NCBI RefSeq assembly: GCF_003072645.1
Contig: NZ_CP028897.1
Span: forward strand, 2,741,658 to 2,805,657
Length of the DNA: 64,000 bases
Reading direction: 5' to 3'
From: Dongshaea marina
GTDB lineage: Bacteria; Pseudomonadota; Gammaproteobacteria; Enterobacterales; Aeromonadaceae
Below the pieces are notes generated by a model. That model worked only from the letters and a program-made list of their open reading frames with translations. It searched no databases and was not told the DNA's origin. Positions within the stretch are counted from its first letter, which is position 1. Each line of letters starts with the position of its first letter. Below, piece after piece: positions 10,058 through 19,635 of the stretch. The position numbers were made by a program, and so were the translations under genes.

Positions 10058-10140
10058 CAATCTCTCTCCTGACACTTCACTTCAATGCTCTTAGCCTATA
10101 TAGAGTTCCAGTACCCAAAAATTGCCTGAAATATCGTTTT

Positions 10141-10283
10141 AGGTCCGTTGCCAGCATGGAGGCTGGCATCGAGCATACAGGGGTAAGTTGTTCCCAGAAC
10201 AACGCACGCAAAGCATGGAGCTGAGCTGGGATGGAAGTTCATGGAAGAACTTCGTATTCACTGCGTGGCCTAAAAAGTTATTC
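10141..10283. repeat. structured intergenic repeat, module B (copy 2), inside the kdp operon
   Basis: The block lies between kdpB and kdpC. It starts with a TGCCAGC-ATGGAG-GCTGGCA hairpin (about 10148-10167). Next come the module B hairpins GTTGTT-CCCAG-AACAAC (10186-10202) and GAAGTTC-ATGGAA-GAACTTC (10233-10252), linked by GAGCTGAGCTGG. Copy 1 at 4831-4905 has the same order, the same ATGGAA loop and the same GGGTAAG lead-in, but several stem positions differ in both arms so pairing is kept. The element will be part of the kdp transcript. Confidence 0.8.
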
Positions 10284-10314
10284 AGGCACACGATTGTCAA
10301 ATCTAAACGGCGTC

Positions 10315-12389
10315 CTAAGCCCAGCCCAGGGCGACCAGCAGCATATCCAGTAACTTGATCCCGATGAAGGGTGCAATGATCCCCCCAGCCCATAAATCAC
10401 CAGGTTATGCCGTAAAAAACGGGCCGTATTCATCTGCCTGACCTTAACCCCTCTGAGTGCCAGCGGCACCAGGGCCAAAATGATCAGGGCATTATAGATA
10501 ATGGCCGATAGCATAGCGCTCGAAGCACTGTGCAGATGCATCACGTTGAGTACAGCCAGCGAAGGATAGATACCGATAAACAGCGCCGGGAGCAGGGCAA
10601 AGTATTTTGCAACATCATTGGCAATCGAGAAGGTGGTCAGTGCCCCACGGGTTGCCAGAAGCTGCTTGCCAACCCCGACAACATCGATGAGCTTGGTGGG
10701 ATCCGAGTCAAGATCCACCATATTCGCAGCTTCTCTCGCCGCCTGGGTACCATCGTTCATCGCAACCCCGACATCAGCCTGGGCCAGAGCAGGTGCATCA
10801 TTGGCACCGTCACCACACATGGCGACCATCCGCCCGCCACTTTGCTCCTGGCGGATATAGTTCAATTTCTTCTCAGGCGTGGCCTCGGCAATGAAATCAT
10901 CAACCCCGGATTCCGCCGCGATCACCGCAGCGGTCAGCGGATTGTCCCCGGTCACCATCACGGTGCGGATCCCCATCTGCCTGAGCTCGGCAAAGCGTTC
11001 ACGGATCCCGGGTTTGATCACATCTTTGAGATGAATCGCCCCCAACAGACGCCCCTGCTCGGCCACCAGCAATGGCGTCCCCCCGGATTGGGCGATCCCA
11101 TTCACAGCCTGTTTTAGCTCCGCAGGGAGTGTCTCATTAGTCAGCCCCACCCAGGAGGCCATCGCATCCACGGCTCCTTTACGCAATTTACGTCCGGAAA
11201 AGTCGATTCCTGATGAGCGGGTTTCTGCGGTGAAAGGCACAAACTCAGCCCCTTTTGGCAAAGCGCCACTCAACCCATAAGCTGACTGCGCCAGCTCGAC
11301 AATCGACTTACCCTCAGGAGTCTCATCACTCAGGGAGGTCAGGCAGGCGACCTCAGCCAGATATTGCTTTTCGACCCCGGGTGCGCTGATAAACTCATCG
11401 GCCATCCGGTTGCCGAAGGTAATGGTTCCGGTTTTATCCAGCAACAAGGTCTGCACATCACCGGCAGCCTCCACGGCTTTCCCCGATTTAGCCACCACGT
11501 TACAACGGATCAGGCGATCCATCCCGGCTATCCCGATCGCTGAAAGCAGACCGCCGATGGTAGTTGGGATCAGGGTGATCACCAGAGCTATCAAGAATAG
11601 CAACGGGAGATGTCCTCCCACCATGCTGGCAAATACCGGCAGGGTGAGAACCACCACCAGCAGGATCAGGGTCAGACCGATCAATAATCCATTGAGGGCA
11701 ATCTCATTGGGGGTCTTCTGGCGCTTGGTTCCCTCAACCAGAGCGATCATCCGATCCAGAGTAGAATCACCCTGCTCGACCGTCACCTGAATGCGGATCC
11801 AATCTGAAACCACCACTGTATTGCCAGTCACCGCGCAGCGATCACCGCCGGACTCACGGATCACAGGCGCAGACTCACCGGTGATCGCCGCTTCGTTCAC
11901 CGCAGCGATCCCCTCAATCACCTCACCATCGGCCGGGATCATCTCCCCGGCCTTTACCAGCACTATGTCTCCTTTACGCAGTGCTGTCGCCGCAACCACT
12001 TCTGTGGTCTCTCCTCCATCGATGCAGCGGGTGGCCAGAAGATTCGCCATCCCATCACGCAGGCTATCGGCGCGAGCCTTACCCCGCCCCTCTGCCAATG
12101 CCTCACTGAAATTGGCAAACAGCAGGGTTGCCCACAACCAAAAGGTCAGCTGCCAGGCCACAGCCGGACTGCCTCCCAACTGGGCCTCGGGGGCAACCAG
12201 GGTCACCAGCAGGCTGAGCAGGGCTGCGATCTCCAACACCAGCAATACCGGCTGATCCCACAGGTACCTGGGATTAAACTTGATCAGTGCCTGTTTCAGA
12301 GCAGAGTAGAAGATCTGTCCCTTTCCCAATCCGAGCCCGGCTTGTTGCTGCTCCGGCTGCCACTCAGTTTGATGTTCAACTACAGACAT
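10315..12389 (-). CDS. kdpB: KdpB, P-type ATPase catalytic subunit (one-base frameshift near 3' end)
   Basis: KdpB is the ATP-hydrolysing subunit of the K+ pump. Visible motifs are TGES in the actuator domain, DKTGT with the phosphorylated Asp near residue 317, and [10 protein letters not shown] in the hinge. The start at 12389 has GAGGAG upstream, 12 bases after the kdpA stop. As printed, the frame runs on to 10278 with an un-KdpB-like tail. Adding one base to the run of six C at 10381-10386 restores the usual ending ([19 protein letters not shown]) and a stop at 10315, giving about 691 residues against 682 in E. coli. I treat it as one intact gene with a missing base. Confidence 0.92.
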
Positions 12390-12400
12390 AGCTTGACTCC

Positions 12401-14062
12401 TCAACCATGCATCTTGAGATATTCGGCCACAGGGCCAAGAACCAGGACCGGCAGAAAGCTCAGTCCTCCCACCAAAATAATTACCGAGGAAAGCAGGCCT
12501 CCAAAAAGCGGCCCGGATACCGGCAGATCCCCTCCAGTCGTTTTGGGTTGCTTCGCCATGCGGGCTGCGATGAGCAGCATAGGAAACATGATCCCAAATC
12601 GTCCGAGCAACATACCTACCGCCAGTAAAATGTTATGAACCGGCATATCAGCCCCAAAACCGGCAAAGGCAGATCCATTGTCCCCGACCGCCGAGGTATA
12701 GGCATACAGCCATTCGGTGATCCCATGGGCACCATGATTGAACAGAGCACTATGGGAGCCGGGCCAGAACCAGGCAATAGAAGCCAGCAGCAGTACCCCC
12801 AGCGGCATCACCAGCATGGCGACAATCATCCACTTGATCTCATAGGCCCCGATCCGCTTACCCAGATAATCCGGGGTACGCCCACTCATCAGGCCGGCGA
12901 TGAATACGGTCAACAGCAGGTAAACCAGTAGTCCATAAATCCCGGATCCCACGCCGCCATAATAGAGGCTGCCCAGTAACATGTTAGAGAGCACCATCAT
13001 GCCCCCCAAAATCGACATGCTGTCATGCATGCCATTGACAGATCCGTTTGAGGTAGCGGTTGTGACGACGCCCCACAAAGCGGTTAATGCCGGACCAAAG
13101 CGGCTCTCTTTACCAAACCAGTGCTGCGCGTCCATCAGCCCCAGTCCATGCAGACTGGGGTCGCGAGCCACCTCAAAGCAGATGGTCAGCAGCAACCACA
13201 CCAGCAAGAATGCCGTCATGGTAATAAACAGAGTCCGGGTGTGCTTGTGATGACGGATGTAATAGCCAAAGGTGAAGATCAAGGCTGCCGGAAGCAGGAT
13301 AATCGCAAAACACTCCAGGAAATTACTAAGCTGGGTCGGATTCTCCAGAGGGTATGCCGAGTTTACTCCGTAAAAGCCCCCCCCATTACTGCCGAGCTGC
13401 TTGATTGCGACCTGGGATGCTACATCCCCTAAGTGAACCAAGGATTTAACCCCAGATAGCAGAGTCACCTGATGTGAGGCAGACAGGGTTTGAGGAACGC
13501 CCTGGCTCACCAGCACGATCGCCAGGATGAAGGCCAGCGGCAACAGGATAAACAGCACACTGCGAACCGCATCAACCCAGAAGTTTCCAAGCTTATCTGT
13601 GCTTTGCCGGGCTATGCCCCGGAAAATCGCGATGGCGACCGCAATTCCCACGGCTGCGGATACAAAGTTTTGCACCGCAAGACCCAGGGTCTGGCTGAAT
13701 GAAGAGAGCTGCAGCTCCCCGGCGTATGCCTGCCAGTTGGTGTTGGTTACAAAGCTGACCGCAGTATTAAATGCCAGATCCCAGCTTAGCCCCGGATAAT
13801 GCAGGGGGTTACCCGGAAGGGATGCCTGCCCCATCAGGATCATCATCAGCAGTAAAATACCTAAAATAGTCAGGGCAATAATCGCCTTCAGGTACTCTCC
13901 TATCCCCTGCTCAGAGCAGTCAAAGCCAAGGCGCGACAGCCAACGCACCTCTAACGTCTGAGTGTTTCGCTCAAACACCTTAAACATGTAGCGCCCAACA
14001 ATCGGAGCGCATATGATCAGCAATAGGATATAGAGTCCAATCGCCATATAGGATCCGTTCAT
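12401..14062 (-). CDS. kdpA: KdpA, potassium-translocating subunit
   Basis: This 553-residue membrane protein (E. coli 557) has about ten helices and four selectivity-filter-like loops. Examples are [14 protein letters not shown] near residue 110, [14 protein letters not shown] in the middle, [14 protein letters not shown] and [15 protein letters not shown]. It forms the K+ channel-like half of KdpFABC. ATG at 14062 is chosen because GGAGAG lies about five bases upstream. The adjacent ATG at 14065 and a start further out at 14095 are less likely, since the latter would overlap kdpF. The kdpA stop is 12 bases from the kdpB start. Confidence 0.94.
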   Translation of the reverse strand: MNGSYMAIGLYILLLIICAPIVGRYMFKVFERNTQTLEVRWLSRLGFDCSEQGIGEYLKAIIALTILGILLLMMILMGQASLPGNPLHYPGLSWDLAFNTAVSFVTNTNWQAYAGELQLSSFSQTLGLAVQNFVSAAVGIAVAIAIFRGIARQSTDKLGNFWVDAVRSVLFILLPLAFILAIVLVSQGVPQTLSASHQVTLLSGVKSLVHLGDVASQVAIKQLGSNGGGFYGVNSAYPLENPTQLSNFLECFAIILLPAALIFTFGYYIRHHKHTRTLFITMTAFLLVWLLLTICFEVARDPSLHGLGLMDAQHWFGKESRFGPALTALWGVVTTATSNGSVNGMHDSMSILGGMMVLSNMLLGSLYYGGVGSGIYGLLVYLLLTVFIAGLMSGRTPDYLGKRIGAYEIKWMIVAMLVMPLGVLLLASIAWFWPGSHSALFNHGAHGITEWLYAYTSAVGDNGSAFAGFGADMPVHNILLAVGMLLGRFGIMFPMLLIAARMAKQPKTTGGDLPVSGPLFGGLLSSVIILVGGLSFLPVLVLGPVAEYLKMHG

Positions 14063-14070
14063 CATCTCTC

Positions 14071-14154
14071 CTAGAGCTCGACTCGAAACAAGCAAACAAA
14101 CAGGTACACCACGAGTAGCAAACCGATACTCCCCACGATTGCGCTCAGCAACAT
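14071..14154 (-). CDS. kdpF: KdpF, small membrane subunit of the K+ ATPase
   Basis: This 27-residue hydrophobic peptide begins MLLSAIVGSIGL and ends in VCLFRVEL. It is a single membrane helix of KdpF size (29 residues in E. coli), directly before kdpA as expected. An AAGGA sequence lies about 10 bases upstream of the ATG. KdpF sits at the KdpA-KdpB interface and stabilises the complex. A second, similar peptide gene ends only two bases upstream. Confidence 0.85.
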   Translation of the reverse strand: MLLSAIVGSIGLLLVVYLFVCLFRVEL

Positions 14155-14156
14155 GA

Positions 14157-14255
14157 TTATTTTTTCCTTCTTAACAACGCCCGATAAAGGCACACAAACA
14201 GATACACCACCAGTGCCAAACAAAGGCTTGTCACGATCAGATGAAGTGGCATCAT
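14157..14255 (-). CDS. second KdpF-like micropeptide, first gene of the kdp operon
   Basis: This is a 32-residue frame from ATG 14255 (or the next ATG, 14252) to TAA at 14157, two bases before kdpF. It is one hydrophobic helix followed by a basic tail (RALLRRKK). Its core LALVVYLFVCLYRALL closely matches LLLVVYLFVCLFRVEL of kdpF, so it looks like a tandem duplicate of kdpF that kept its own start and stop. The ribosome site is weak (GGGATG). If expressed, it may be an extra regulatory subunit. The similarity is direct observation and the function is inferred. Confidence 0.6.
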   Translation of the reverse strand: MMPLHLIVTSLCLALVVYLFVCLYRALLRRKK

Positions 14256-14328
14256 CCATTCATCCCGGTTGAATAAGGGAGTCACAGCATAAGAATTAGC
14301 GGCGTAAAAAAGCTATGCAGGAAAAAAA

Positions 14329-14352
14329 GCCGTGAATAAAAAAAGCGTAAAA
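14329..14352 (-). promoter_or_regulatory. candidate KdpE-binding T-rich box upstream of kdp operon
   Basis: On the minus strand this reads TTTTACGCTTTTTTTATTCACGGC. Its T-run and flanks resemble the E. coli KdpE site upstream of kdpFABC. It lies about 75 bases before the first kdp micropeptide. More T-rich stretches follow toward the gene. No convincing -10/-35 pair could be fixed. Confidence 0.4.
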
Positions 14353-14463
14353 TCCGGATATTTTTTAAACAAAAGAGGGGGTGAGCGGTTTTAGTGGTGA
14401 GCTTCAGGCTCTGTTGGTCTTGCTGACTGACCTCATAATTCGAAACCTTAAGGGTGCCTGGTT

Positions 14464-14491
14464 ATAAAAAACCCCGCGTTAAAGCGGGGTT
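14464..14491 (-). terminator. rho-independent terminator of mscS
   Basis: Read on the minus strand, an AACCCCGC / GCGGGGTT stem with a six-base loop is followed by a T-run (TTTTTTAT). It lies 20 bases past the mscS stop. Confidence 0.9.
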
Positions 14492-14510
14492 AGTCAGGCA
14501 GCGAAACCGA

Positions 14511-15350
14511 TCACTGCTCCTTGTGGAGATGAACATCCATCTGTGGGTATGGGATCCCTATGTTGGCAGCATCCAGGGCGATCTTGATCTCTTCGAGGAG
14601 CTGATTATGCACCGAGAAGTGATCGGCCCGGTTGACCCAGGGGCGCACAATAAAATTGACCGAGCTATCTCCCAGGGCGTTGACCGCAATCAGGGGGGCA
14701 GGCTCCGGCAGGATCCTGGATTCGGCATCGATGACCCGCTGTAAGATATCCCGGGTCTGCCTGAGATCGGCATCATAGCTTACCCCGATCACCAGATCGA
14801 TTCGCCGGGTTGGATTTTTAGAGTAATTGATGATCTTGCCTCCCATTACCGAGGAGTTCGGCAAAGTCACCTCCTTGTTATCCGGCATGGTCAGAATGGT
14901 CGAGAAGATCTTGATGTGGGTCACAGTTCCCGAACTTCCCCCTGCCTCCACATAATCGCCGTTTTTAAAAGGGCGAAACATGATCAGTAAAATCCCGGAC
15001 GCAAAGTTAGACAGGGAGTTTTTAAGGGCAAGCCCCACAGCCAGACCCGCTGCACCCAAAATAGCGATGACAGAGGCCGTTTGCACCCCCACCCGGGACA
15101 GAGCTGCGATCACCACCACAATGATCAGCAGGTATTTAAGTAGCCCGCTAATAAAGTCGACTATGGTCTGATCGACTCTACGTTTGACCATCACCCTACC
15201 AACACCGCGGCTGATCAGGCTGGCGGCAAACAACCCGATGATCAGCACCAGTAAAGCGGCAACAATATTGACCCCATACTGGATCAACAGCCCCTGATTC
15301 TGCTCAATCCAACCCGTGGTCTGCCCCAGTAGGTCTGAGGATAAACTCAT
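14511..15350 (-). CDS. mscS: MscS-type small-conductance mechanosensitive channel
   Basis: This 279-residue protein (E. coli MscS 286) starts at ATG 15350, with AGGAGGT ahead of it. Three membrane helices come first. The pore helix shows the alternating Ala/Gly pattern AILGAAGLAVGLALKNSLSN, followed by the beta domain (FRPFKNGDYVEAGGSSGTV, PNSSVMGGKIINYS) and a C-terminal domain ending PYPQMDVHLHKEQ. It opens under membrane tension during osmotic downshock. It stands alone with its own terminator, close to the kdp operon, which also serves osmotic balance. Confidence 0.92.
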   Translation of the reverse strand: MSLSSDLLGQTTGWIEQNQGLLIQYGVNIVAALLVLIIGLFAASLISRGVGRVMVKRRVDQTIVDFISGLLKYLLIIVVVIAALSRVGVQTASVIAILGAAGLAVGLALKNSLSNFASGILLIMFRPFKNGDYVEAGGSSGTVTHIKIFSTILTMPDNKEVTLPNSSVMGGKIINYSKNPTRRIDLVIGVSYDADLRQTRDILQRVIDAESRILPEPAPLIAVNALGDSSVNFIVRPWVNRADHFSVHNQLLEEIKIALDAANIGIPYPQMDVHLHKEQ

Positions 15351-15665
15351 AGATGCACCTCCTATGCAAAACAATCAGTCCGTTTGATAGTGACACAATG
15401 CTTGTTAACAAACCACTGTTTTTAAAGCGATTTATCCCACATTTTCGCAATAAAAACACCAGGGTAGCAGGGATAGAAAAGACTGGGTTTACTCCTCAAC
15501 CTCTCCTCCCTAAGGTCAGGTTATTGTCAAATCAGCCCCAGTCCATTAGCCTGATAAGTGAAAGGAAGCAAAAAAATGTTTCCGGCACAAAGTCGTACAT
15601 TAGCGCAATTGACTGCCGGAGTTCTCAGGACAGAGCCTTCGGCAGGAGCATCCAAGGAGCTTAGG
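15351..15665. other. intergenic region between divergent mscS and grxB
   Basis: This 315-base spacer should hold the promoters of mscS (left) and grxB (right). It includes the ribosome sites of both. I see no further gene, repeat module or strong hairpin. Confidence 0.4.
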
Positions 15666-16316
15666 ATGAAACTTTACCTGTTTGACCATTGCCCTTACTG
15701 TATCAAGGCGCAGATGGCGATCGGTATCAACCGCCTCTACATTGAGCTAGTCTACCTGGACAATGATGATGTCCGGCACAGAGAAGCTATGGTGGGTCGC
15801 AACACAGTCCCCATCTTAGAAAAATATAATGGCAACTGGATGGCAGAGAGCCTGGATATCGCCCGCTATCTGGATGAATATTGCGAGCCGGTTCGTATTG
15901 ATGACAGCCACAAAAAAGAAGAGGTGGCCGAGTGGCTGGATCATATCCAAAAGCCGATGAACTGCCTGACCATGCCGCGCTTCGTGAAGATGGATCTCCC
16001 TGAATTTCAAACCCCATCGGCGATCCGCTGGTACACCTCAAACAAGGAAGCGATGATCGAATGCAGCTTCGAAGATGCGATGCGTTACACGGATCGCTAT
16101 AAGGGTCATGCCGAAGCCACCCTATCGATGCTTGACTGGCTCAAGCCCCCTGCAGAACGCAATAATGTCATCGGCTGGGATGACTTTGAGATCTTCCCCT
16201 TCCTCAGAAATCTAACCTGTGTGAAAGATTTCAAGTTCCCAGCGAATCTTGAACAATATCTGGATCAGATGAGCAAGTTGACCCGCATTCCACTTTACCA
16301 GGATCGCGCCATCTAG
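15666..16316 (+). CDS. grxB: glutaredoxin 2 (GST-like glutaredoxin)
   Basis: The protein has 216 residues (E. coli Grx2 215). The start is ATG 15666, chosen for the AAGGAG about 11 bases before it. A longer frame from 15558 has no family support. The thioredoxin-fold domain carries the active site CPYC at residues 9-12 and the cis-Pro motif NTVPILE. A helical GST-like domain follows, including the FEIFPFLRNLTCVKD segment typical of GrxB. It reduces protein and glutathione disulfides in the cytoplasm. Its 3' end faces lpxM, and the apparent overlap with that gene disappears once lpxM is corrected. Confidence 0.93.
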   Translation: MKLYLFDHCPYCIKAQMAIGINRLYIELVYLDNDDVRHREAMVGRNTVPILEKYNGNWMAESLDIARYLDEYCEPVRIDDSHKKEEVAEWLDHIQKPMNCLTMPRFVKMDLPEFQTPSAIRWYTSNKEAMIECSFEDAMRYTDRYKGHAEATLSMLDWLKPPAERNNVIGWDDFEIFPFLRNLTCVKDFKFPANLEQYLDQMSKLTRIPLYQDRAI

Positions 16317-16329
16317 CTCAGCCGATCCC

Positions 16330-17315
16330 CTAAGGCAATGGGGGGGTTCTTTCCCCTCCCGAATCGCCTTGATCCCGGCCTCATAAGGGCTCACTTCGCC
16401 ATTGGGGCGGGTCTGAAAAATCTTTAAGAACCACATGTACTGCTTGAGGTTCTCCCTGAGCATCCCCTCCAGACACTGGTTCATTCGCAGGGCATCCCCC
16501 TCCTCATCACGACTTGGAAAGTCGCTTAGCGCTGGCTGGATCTGGATCTTGTATTTTCGGCTATTTTCATCGTAACCACAAATGGTTGGAACCACCGGAG
16601 CCTTGGTCAGACGTGACAACTTGGAGAGTGCCGGGATCGTTGCTTTTTGAGCACCAAAAAACGGCAGGAAAATGCTCAGCTCGGCGCCTCTGTCCTGATC
16701 GGGCAGATAGTAAAAGCTATCGCCTGAGCGAATCGAGCGTACCACCGACTTGATCCCCATGCTGCGCTCGTAAACATAGCCCCCAAAACGCATCCGCTGG
16801 CGATTGATAAACCAGTCATATACCGGGTTGTGGGCCCCATGCACAAAGGCACACATAGGCATCCCCTCCAACGCAAACCACAGGCCCGCATCCAACGCCC
16901 AGGTATGTGGAGTGAGCACAATAATCGGCTGCCCCGCCTCACGAAACTCACGCAGATGCTCAGCCCCCTCCACATCAAAACGCTGGCTCAGATAGCGGCG
17001 CGAGCGAAAGGTAAACTCACCAAAGTTCAGCATCGCCTTGAGCCCGACCCGGACCGAATCGTTCACCATAGACTCAACCTCAGACTCGGGCATATCGGGA
17101 AAGCACAGCCGAAGATTCACTTTGGCGATATAACACTGCTTCTTGGAAAAGCGCACTAACAGAGGAGACAGTAGCCCTGCTAGCCCATCCCGGAAACAGA
17201 CGGGGAGCCAGGCCAGGATAAATAGCAGGCCAAGAGCGATAAATGCCCCCCAGTTACGAGGGTGGAGATATTGCAGTTTAAAGCGGGTGTCAAAGACAAA
17301 CTCTTCCCGGGACAT
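16330..17315 (-). CDS. lpxM: LpxM-type lipid A acyltransferase (one-base frameshift at 3' end)
   Basis: This is a late acyltransferase of lipid A synthesis at the inner membrane. It shows the HX4D catalytic motif (HTWALD, His near residue 135), FGGYVYERSMGIKSVVRSI, the LpxM-like block YYLPDQDRGAELS with FFGAQKATIP, and QYMWFLKIFQTRPNGEVSPY near the C-terminus. As printed, the frame runs to 16212 and overlaps grxB by 105 bases. Adding one base to the run of seven G at 16340-16346 gives an ending KEPPPLP and a stop at 16330, just past grxB. The corrected length, about 328, fits LpxM (323 in E. coli). The uncorrected 367-residue form is unlikely. Confidence 0.88.
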
Positions 17316-17502
17316 AAGCAGCCAAAATCAAGAATCACAAAGCCGCTATGGTAGTCGATCTGGAGCCAAAGGTCATCATTGAGGCCCTATCAAACCGGCT
17401 TTATCCCTTCGCTCTGTGTGAAGTAGCCCCAATTGAATAATCAAAGCAGCCGGTCCCAGGCTTTTATATACTGGAAGTAAGTAAGTTGATTGAGTATCGG
17501 AC

Positions 17503-18603
17503 ATGGATGAATCCAAGCTGGCACAAAGAGCGACCTCGAATATCTCAGAGAGTGAGAAGGTGATCCGCACCCTGTATCAGATCACCTCAAATCATAGCCG
17601 GGGATTCCCCTATCAGGTCCAGCAACTCCTGCAACTGGGCTGTGATCGCTTCGATCTGGAGATAGGGATCCTGTCCCGTTGCAGCCAAAACAGTTACCAG
17701 GTCAAACACTGCCTCTGCCCCCGGGATATCCCCATCACCCAGGGACAGGAATTTGAAATCGACAAAACCTACTGTGAAGTGACACTCAAGGCCCGCCAGC
17801 CTGTCTGGTTTGAGCATGTGGGAGAATCTGAGCTCAAAAGTCATCCGGCTTATCAGGGGTTAGGGCTTGAATCCTACATCGGGATCCCGGTGATCCTGGA
17901 AAATAACACCTATGGTACCCTTAACTTCTCAAGCCCGGTCCCGCGCCAGCGTAAATTTTCCCCAACAGATATCGACGCTCTTAAGCTGATGGCAAGCTGG
18001 CTCAGCAGCGAGCTGGAACGCCAACAAAGGGAGATCAAACTGAGAGTCGCCAATGAGGAGCTGCGCCGGGCGAATCTGAAACTCAAAGAACAAAGTACCA
18101 CGGATGAACTGACCCAGGTGGGAAATCGTCGCCTGCTCAACCAGAAACTGGATACCTACATGCTGCTGGCGCAGCGTGGGATGCGGCCGCTATCCGCGGT
18201 CATCATCGATCTCGATGATTTTAAAAAACTCAATGATACCTATGGCCACCCCTCAGGCGATGAAGCCCTGATCACCCTGGCTTATAACCTGGTGCAGACC
18301 GCTCGTCGCGGCGATCTGATCGCCCGCTATGGTGGCGAGGAGTTTGTGGTGATCCTACCCGATACCGACGAACAGGGTGCGATGCGCAGTGCAGAGCGTT
18401 ATCGGCTGTCGATTGAGCAGACCGACAGTCTGGTGTGCCCGGTTACTGCCAGCCTTGGTATCGCCACCTACCGACCTCAGGAGGGCGATCTCGATCCCCA
18501 GTATGCCTCAGATCGTCTGCTCTGTGAGGCGGATGAAGCCCTGTATCACTCAAAACATACGGGGAAAAATCGCTGTAGCCACTACCATAAAATCGGTACC
18601 TGA
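17503..18603 (+). CDS. GAF-GGDEF diguanylate cyclase
   Basis: This 366-residue soluble protein has a GAF domain at about residues 40-165 (including YIGIPVILENNTYGTLNFSS), a coiled linker (ELERQQREIKLRVANEELRRANLKL) and a GGDEF domain. The active site is GGEEF at about 277-281. An RRGD inhibitory (I-site) motif lies exactly five residues ahead of it. It should make cyclic di-GMP from two GTP and be limited by product feedback. The GAF domain would respond to a small ligand. An HDOD-domain gene follows in the same direction, so the pair may form a signalling unit. Confidence 0.92.
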   Translation: MDESKLAQRATSNISESEKVIRTLYQITSNHSRGFPYQVQQLLQLGCDRFDLEIGILSRCSQNSYQVKHCLCPRDIPITQGQEFEIDKTYCEVTLKARQPVWFEHVGESELKSHPAYQGLGLESYIGIPVILENNTYGTLNFSSPVPRQRKFSPTDIDALKLMASWLSSELERQQREIKLRVANEELRRANLKLKEQSTTDELTQVGNRRLLNQKLDTYMLLAQRGMRPLSAVIIDLDDFKKLNDTYGHPSGDEALITLAYNLVQTARRGDLIARYGGEEFVVILPDTDEQGAMRSAERYRLSIEQTDSLVCPVTASLGIATYRPQEGDLDPQYASDRLLCEADEALYHSKHTGKNRCSHYHKIGT

Positions 18604-18732
18604 ACGGGCAACAACCTTCAAGCTTCGCGGGTTTGAGATCGGTGTGCTGGCTTTCTTGGAGTCTGAATTTCTCACCCCGGCGAAGCATCATGGTTACACT
18701 TAATATAGAAGGGATTGCCAGGTCACCTAACC

Positions 18733-19569
18733 ATGGACGTACAACAGGTATTTCAGGCGATTAAAGAGCTGCCGGTCATCCCCAGGCTGATGCAGGAGCT
18801 GATGACAAGCTTTAACGATCCCAACAGTGAGGTCGAGGGTATCGCCGACAAGATCGCGATGGATCCTGTCATCACCGCAAAGGTACTACGGATGGCAAGT
18901 TCGGCCGCTTTTACCCGAGGCAAGGAAATCACCTCAATCCAGCAGGCAGTGATCCGCCCTGGCTTTGCCCGCTTACGCTCCCTGGTGGTTGCCGCCAGCC
19001 TCTCTGAATGCTTCCAGATTCGCCGTGAGTTTAATGTCCATAAATACTGGACCGATACCTTCCAGGTAGCCACTATTGCTCAGTGCCTGGCAGAGCAGAG
19101 CCGAGGCGTTCAGATAGAGCCAGATACAGCATTTACCTGTGGATTGCTCCATGATATTGGTGAACTTCTGATCCAGTCAGCCCTGACTGAAGAGGCAGGA
19201 TTGATTGAGATGATCATGGACCAGGGTTCGAGCCGGGTTGAGGCGCAAAGAAAGGTGCTTGGGATGGACTACAGCCAGCTTGGGGCTGAGCTTGCCAGGC
19301 AGTGGAACCTCTCCCCCGTTTTTATCGAGGCGATTCATAATCAGCTTGATCCCTTGGCGTTTGGTGAAATTAGCGCAGAATCTGTGTTGATCCGAGTCTC
19401 TGTGTTTGTCTCTTTTGCCTGGAACGCCAGTGTGCCAGCCGAGCTCATTGCTATGCGCTTCCCCAAACCCCTGGCCGAATACCTGGGAACAGATCCCAAG
19501 ACCTTAACCCCCCACTTAGAGGTGCTCCACCAGCAGGGCAATGCCCTCGCCGATCTCCTGACAAGTTAA
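18733..19569 (+). CDS. HDOD-domain signalling protein
   Basis: A 278-residue frame runs from ATG 18733. An in-frame start six codons earlier is possible. The HDOD core spans roughly residues 5-200, with KELPVIPRLMQEL, the IADKIAMDPVITAKVLRMASSA block, ITSIQQAVIRPGFARLRSLVVAASL and CGLLHDIGELLI. HDOD proteins resemble HD phosphodiesterases but often lack the full metal site and act in signalling or motility control. It sits 129 bases after the diguanylate cyclase, suggesting a shared role in cyclic di-GMP-linked behaviour. The exact function is unknown. Confidence 0.85.
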   Translation: MDVQQVFQAIKELPVIPRLMQELMTSFNDPNSEVEGIADKIAMDPVITAKVLRMASSAAFTRGKEITSIQQAVIRPGFARLRSLVVAASLSECFQIRREFNVHKYWTDTFQVATIAQCLAEQSRGVQIEPDTAFTCGLLHDIGELLIQSALTEEAGLIEMIMDQGSSRVEAQRKVLGMDYSQLGAELARQWNLSPVFIEAIHNQLDPLAFGEISAESVLIRVSVFVSFAWNASVPAELIAMRFPKPLAEYLGTDPKTLTPHLEVLHQQGNALADLLTS

Positions 19570-19635
19570 CCTCAACAGAGGCTCATGGAAACCAGCAAAT
19601 CCTGCTCCTATACTTCCTTCACACGGGGGTGTGAT

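Noticed and set aside
10530-11117. Rightward open frame of 195 codons
   Set aside because: It is a shadow on the opposite strand of kdpB. Similar shadows lie opposite kdpD, kdpA and acs.
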